Positions 61,784-64,000 of a stretch of DNA of 64,000 nt are shown here, in pieces; position 1 is the stretch's first letter, and every line of letters begins with the position of its first letter. The position numbers and the translations under genes were made by a program. Source of the DNA: Bacillota bacterium (GTDB lineage: Bacteria > Bacillota > Clostridia > Lachnospirales > Lachnospiraceae); assembly GCA_023392535.1 (NCBI GenBank), contig JAEVYY010000002.1, forward strand, positions 113,344 through 177,343. Direction: 5' to 3'. The notes under the pieces are model-generated. The model did no database searches, was not told where the DNA came from, and was given only the letters and a program-made list of their open reading frames with translations.

Positions 61784-64000
61784 TTATACGTTCACTTCTA
61801 CTGCTTCATCGCTACCTTGCAATTCTTTTATCTTCTTGTGTCTGGCATATGCTCTTACAATTGTATAGATAGAATAGAAGCAAGTAATTAGCAAAATCAA
61901 CCAATGAATCCAACAATCTCCCTCTCCTGATGCCAATGCTGTGTCCTCCTCGGTAATTGTCTTAAGTTCAGGTTCCGTATCCTTTTTAGCTTCCCCTGGA
62001 ATACGATCTGTTGTTGCTACCGCTTCGTCTTCAATCGGTACTATTTGTGTCGGAATGACCTGCGTAATTAGTGCATCCGCAACTGTTCTATTTGGTGTTA
62101 TGAGTGGCACTGTCGGTGTCACCGCGAGTGGTGTCGGATTTTCCGGAATTAGAACAGTCGGTATTACTGGTACGGTTGGTTCTGTTGGTTTAGTCGGGGT
62201 AGCTGGGGTAGTTGGAGTACTTGGTGTGGTTGGCTCTTGTTTCTTAGAGTAAACATGCAGTTCTCCATTTACATAGGTAATGCTATAATTATTCGTAACA
62301 TCTTGTTCTATGCCACTCTCATTTACCCGAACAATCTGTGCATAATTGATGTAATTCACACTGCTTCCAGCACTTGTTTTGGAACCACTTACCACGATGG
62401 ATTTCATACTGTCAATAAATGCCTCAGTCGCAAGACCGGACCCCGAAATGGAATAACTATTTGCCGTTAAAGGTTCTCCATTATAATCCCTTCCCGCGCT
62501 GGCTGCCGTAAATGTAATTGGACGCTTTACTATCTCGAAAGTAACCTCTGGTGCCTTAATTACATAATTTGGATTATGCCCAAGTTTAACTGTGAATGCA
62601 TATACTCCGGCATTTTCCCCTGCCTGACGTTCTATCGTATAATCTACAGATGTACCATTAACTGGTTTATGAAATACATTTGCCTGATATGCTGTCTCTT
62701 TTTCACCATATATTTTACTTTGGCCTTCCTCTATTGCTATTGTAATTGGTGCAGGACTAATCACTAACTTACCATCATTCAATTGAATCCGATAGCGTTC
62801 TGTCACATTACCTTCCCCACTTGTTACGGTTATATCACCTGTTTGAACAATCTTCGTAGCATAGGTGCCTGCGTCTACTCCTGACGTGTCAACTTTATAT
62901 CCTGAAATAGTCAAACCATCTGGTACTCCGGTATAGCTTGTGATTCTATGTGCATTGCCATCATAAATCACATTGGAATCTGAGTCTGCCGTCAGCACGA
63001 TCTGAGACTGTTTACGGAAGATTGCCGTTATCAAGATATCTTCTTCTATTGTTTCTGGAAGCGTAATATTCTTTACCGGTACTGAGTTATTTATGCTCCA
63101 GCCTGCAAAATAACTTCCTTCATCGGCTGTTGCTTTAGGAATCGTAACATTATCCTGGATTTTCGTTCCAAACTCTAGTTCAAATTCATTTGGAACTGCT
63201 ACGCTTCCATTCGAACCAGCTACAAAAGATACTTTATATCGATTAATGGTATAAATAGCTTTGATAACCGTTTTGCTAGGTACCATTATTCCTTCTGTAA
63301 TTGAGATTGGATCATAGTGCGCAAATGTATAGCCTTTATAATTCTTTGTTGCCAGCGAATCCCTTGTTACTTCTAATTCTGCTGGATCATTTACCCAGAT
63401 TTGATTGGAAACTACAACATCCGCCGCTGCTTGATGAACTCCATTCACCCAATGCTCTACGGTATATCTGACTTCTTTGGTCTGACCTTCATCCTTTACA
63501 TAATCAGCTCTAATGATATTTCCGTCTGCTACTATGGTTCCTTCCTTTACATTTGGTGTAAAACCGCTGAGTTTATAACCCGTGTAGGTTTTTTCTACGA
63601 GTGAGTCTCCTGTTACTGCTAACTGCGCAGGATCATTCACCCACACTTCGGCTGTCACCACTTTGTCATCGGTCGTCTGATGGATTCCCTCTACATAATT
63701 CTCTATTTTATAGGATACCGCCTTGGTCTGCTTTGCATCTTTTACATAGTTTACTTTGATGACAGTACCGTCTGCTACTATGGTTCCTTCTGTCACACCT
63801 GGCAAGTCATACGAATTGAACTTAAATCCGGTGTAACCCTTCTGCTCCAGGGATGCCGCTGTCACGCGTAGCTCTTTTGGCGCATTTGCCCACACGTTAT
63901 CCGTGACCACAACACGGTCTCTTGCCGTCGATTCGCCCGTTACCCAGTGTTCTACGGTATATTTTACTTCCTCTGTCTGGTCTTCATCGACCGCATAATT
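61784..64000 (-). CDS. Large repeat-containing surface protein, C-terminal part (partial)
   Basis: The frame is open to the window edge, so the N-terminus lies beyond 64000. It contains at least three tandem repeats of about 81 residues (VWxNxPxxLxVTxxSLxxKxYxGY, then EGTIVADGxxI, then a YTVEHWVNGVHQ-type end; about 63910-63239) and a fourth begins before them. Next comes an InlB/Listeria-Bacteroides-type repeat (YKVSFVAGSNGSVAVP), then MBG/YDG-like domains (IAIEEGQSKIYGEKETAYQA, ITFTAASAGRDYNGEPLT). A Pro/Thr stalk follows, then one TM (WIHWLILLITCFYSIYTIV) with a basic end. There is no LPxTG. Probably an adhesin anchored by its C-terminal TM. Confidence 0.8.
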   Translation of the reverse strand, partial: NYAVDEDQTEEVKYTVEHWVTGESTARDRVVVTDNVWANAPKELRVTAASLEQKGYTGFKFNSYDLPGVTEGTIVADGTVIKVNYVKDAKQTKAVSYKIENYVEGIHQTTDDKVVTAEVWVNDPAQLAVTGDSLVEKTYTGYKLSGFTPNVKEGTIVADGNIIRADYVKDEGQTKEVRYTVEHWVNGVHQAAADVVVSNQIWVNDPAELEVTRDSLATKNYKGYTFAHYDPISITEGIMVPSKTVIKAIYTINRYKVSFVAGSNGSVAVPNEFELEFGTKIQDNVTIPKATADEGSYFAGWSINNSVPVKNITLPETIEEDILITAIFRKQSQIVLTADSDSNVIYDGNAHRITSYTGVPDGLTISGYKVDTSGVDAGTYATKIVQTGDITVTSGEGNVTERYRIQLNDGKLVISPAPITIAIEEGQSKIYGEKETAYQANVFHKPVNGTSVDYTIERQAGENAGVYAFTVKLGHNPNYVIKAPEVTFEIVKRPITFTAASAGRDYNGEPLTANSYSISGSGLATEAFIDSMKSIVVSGSKTSAGSSVNYINYAQIVRVNESGIEQDVTNNYSITYVNGELHVYSKKQEPTTPSTPTTPATPTKPTEPTVPVIPTVLIPENPTPLAVTPTVPLITPNRTVADALITQVIPTQIVPIEDEAVATTDRIPGEAKKDTEPELKTITEEDTALASGEGDCWIHWLILLITCFYSIYTIVRAYARHKKIKELQGSDEAVEVNV
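63239..63910 (-). repeat. Tandem ~81-residue repeats in the surface protein
   Basis: Three units (63910-63662, 63661-63419, 63418-63239 and on) share the VW-N-P-L-VT...GY...EGT/I-V-ADG...NY/DY pattern. The unit at 63911-64000 is the end of a further copy. Confidence 0.7.

Noticed and set aside
61941..62252. Open frame opposite the surface protein's Pro/Thr stalk
   Set aside because: Ser/Val/Gly-rich sequence results from the complementary strand of Pro/Thr codons.
1..64000. CRISPR arrays
   Set aside because: No regularly spaced short direct repeats were seen in any intergenic region.
1..64000. tRNA or rRNA genes
   Set aside because: No cloverleaf-like sequence or rRNA segment was recognised in gaps between genes.

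Overview
The window looks like chromosome of an anaerobic, low-GC Gram-positive bacterium of class Clostridia, most likely a Lachnospiraceae relative. The reasons are strong AGGAGG ribosome-binding sites, consensus sigma-A promoters (TTGACA, 17 bp, TATAAT), the three [FeFe]-hydrogenase maturases, a two-gene SufC/SufB-type Fe-S system, YesM/YesN-type sugar-transport regulation, and the protein families present. No rRNA, tRNA, CRISPR array or intact mobile element was seen.

Layout. 1-4850: a DsbA-like protein, an arsenic operon (arsR, acr3, arsC) with a clear promoter and operator, then an ABC-F ribosome-protection gene behind a leader peptide and tandem terminators. 4858-8827 (minus): hydF, hydG, hydE and a TM1266-type regulator, behind a leader that ends in a terminator-like hairpin. 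9060-13110: yjdF with its riboswitch-like leader, a GNAT enzyme, a P-loop kinase-like protein, a DUF5131 protein and an AraC regulator. 13222-16053: an XRE regulator with an ABC-2 transporter. 16079-20718: a DUF4430 lipoprotein, then a MarR-controlled heterodimeric ABC exporter. 20984-25106: a Vat-type acetyltransferase operon, a CatB-like acetyltransferase gene interrupted by a stop, several gene remnants and a flavodoxin. 25155-33441: a UvrA-like double ABC protein with MarR, a peptidase, LUD, LysR, YdcZ, LOG and DUF4180 proteins, an orphan attenuator and a caspase-like fragment.

33695-45869 is more housekeeping: rlmD, pcrA, a DMT transporter, recQ, a tyrosine phosphatase, a split ThrE-type exporter, and sufB/sufC. 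46003-51589 is a MacAB-like efflux operon divergent from its TetR regulator, with twin operator copies between them. 51605-52316 is a chloramphenicol acetyltransferase with a textbook translational attenuator. 52381-55418 is a sulfonate/nitrate-type ABC transporter whose first gene is a very small [FeFe]-hydrogenase-like H-cluster protein. 55587-61511 is a sugar ABC importer divergent from its two-component system. The window ends inside a large repeat-bearing surface protein.

Two themes stand out. First, the region is dense in drug and metalloid resistance: arsenic efflux, ABC-F, Vat, CatA, a broken CatB, a UvrA-like protein and three efflux ABC systems. Several are controlled by leader peptides and alternative RNA folds, and one such attenuator (32550-32863) no longer has its gene. 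Second, the window holds a full H-cluster maturation set but no ordinary hydrogenase. The only possible client here is the 203-residue H-cluster-like protein at 54807-55418, which keeps four cysteines matching the H-cluster ligands inside a transporter operon. This is the most unusual feature of the window.
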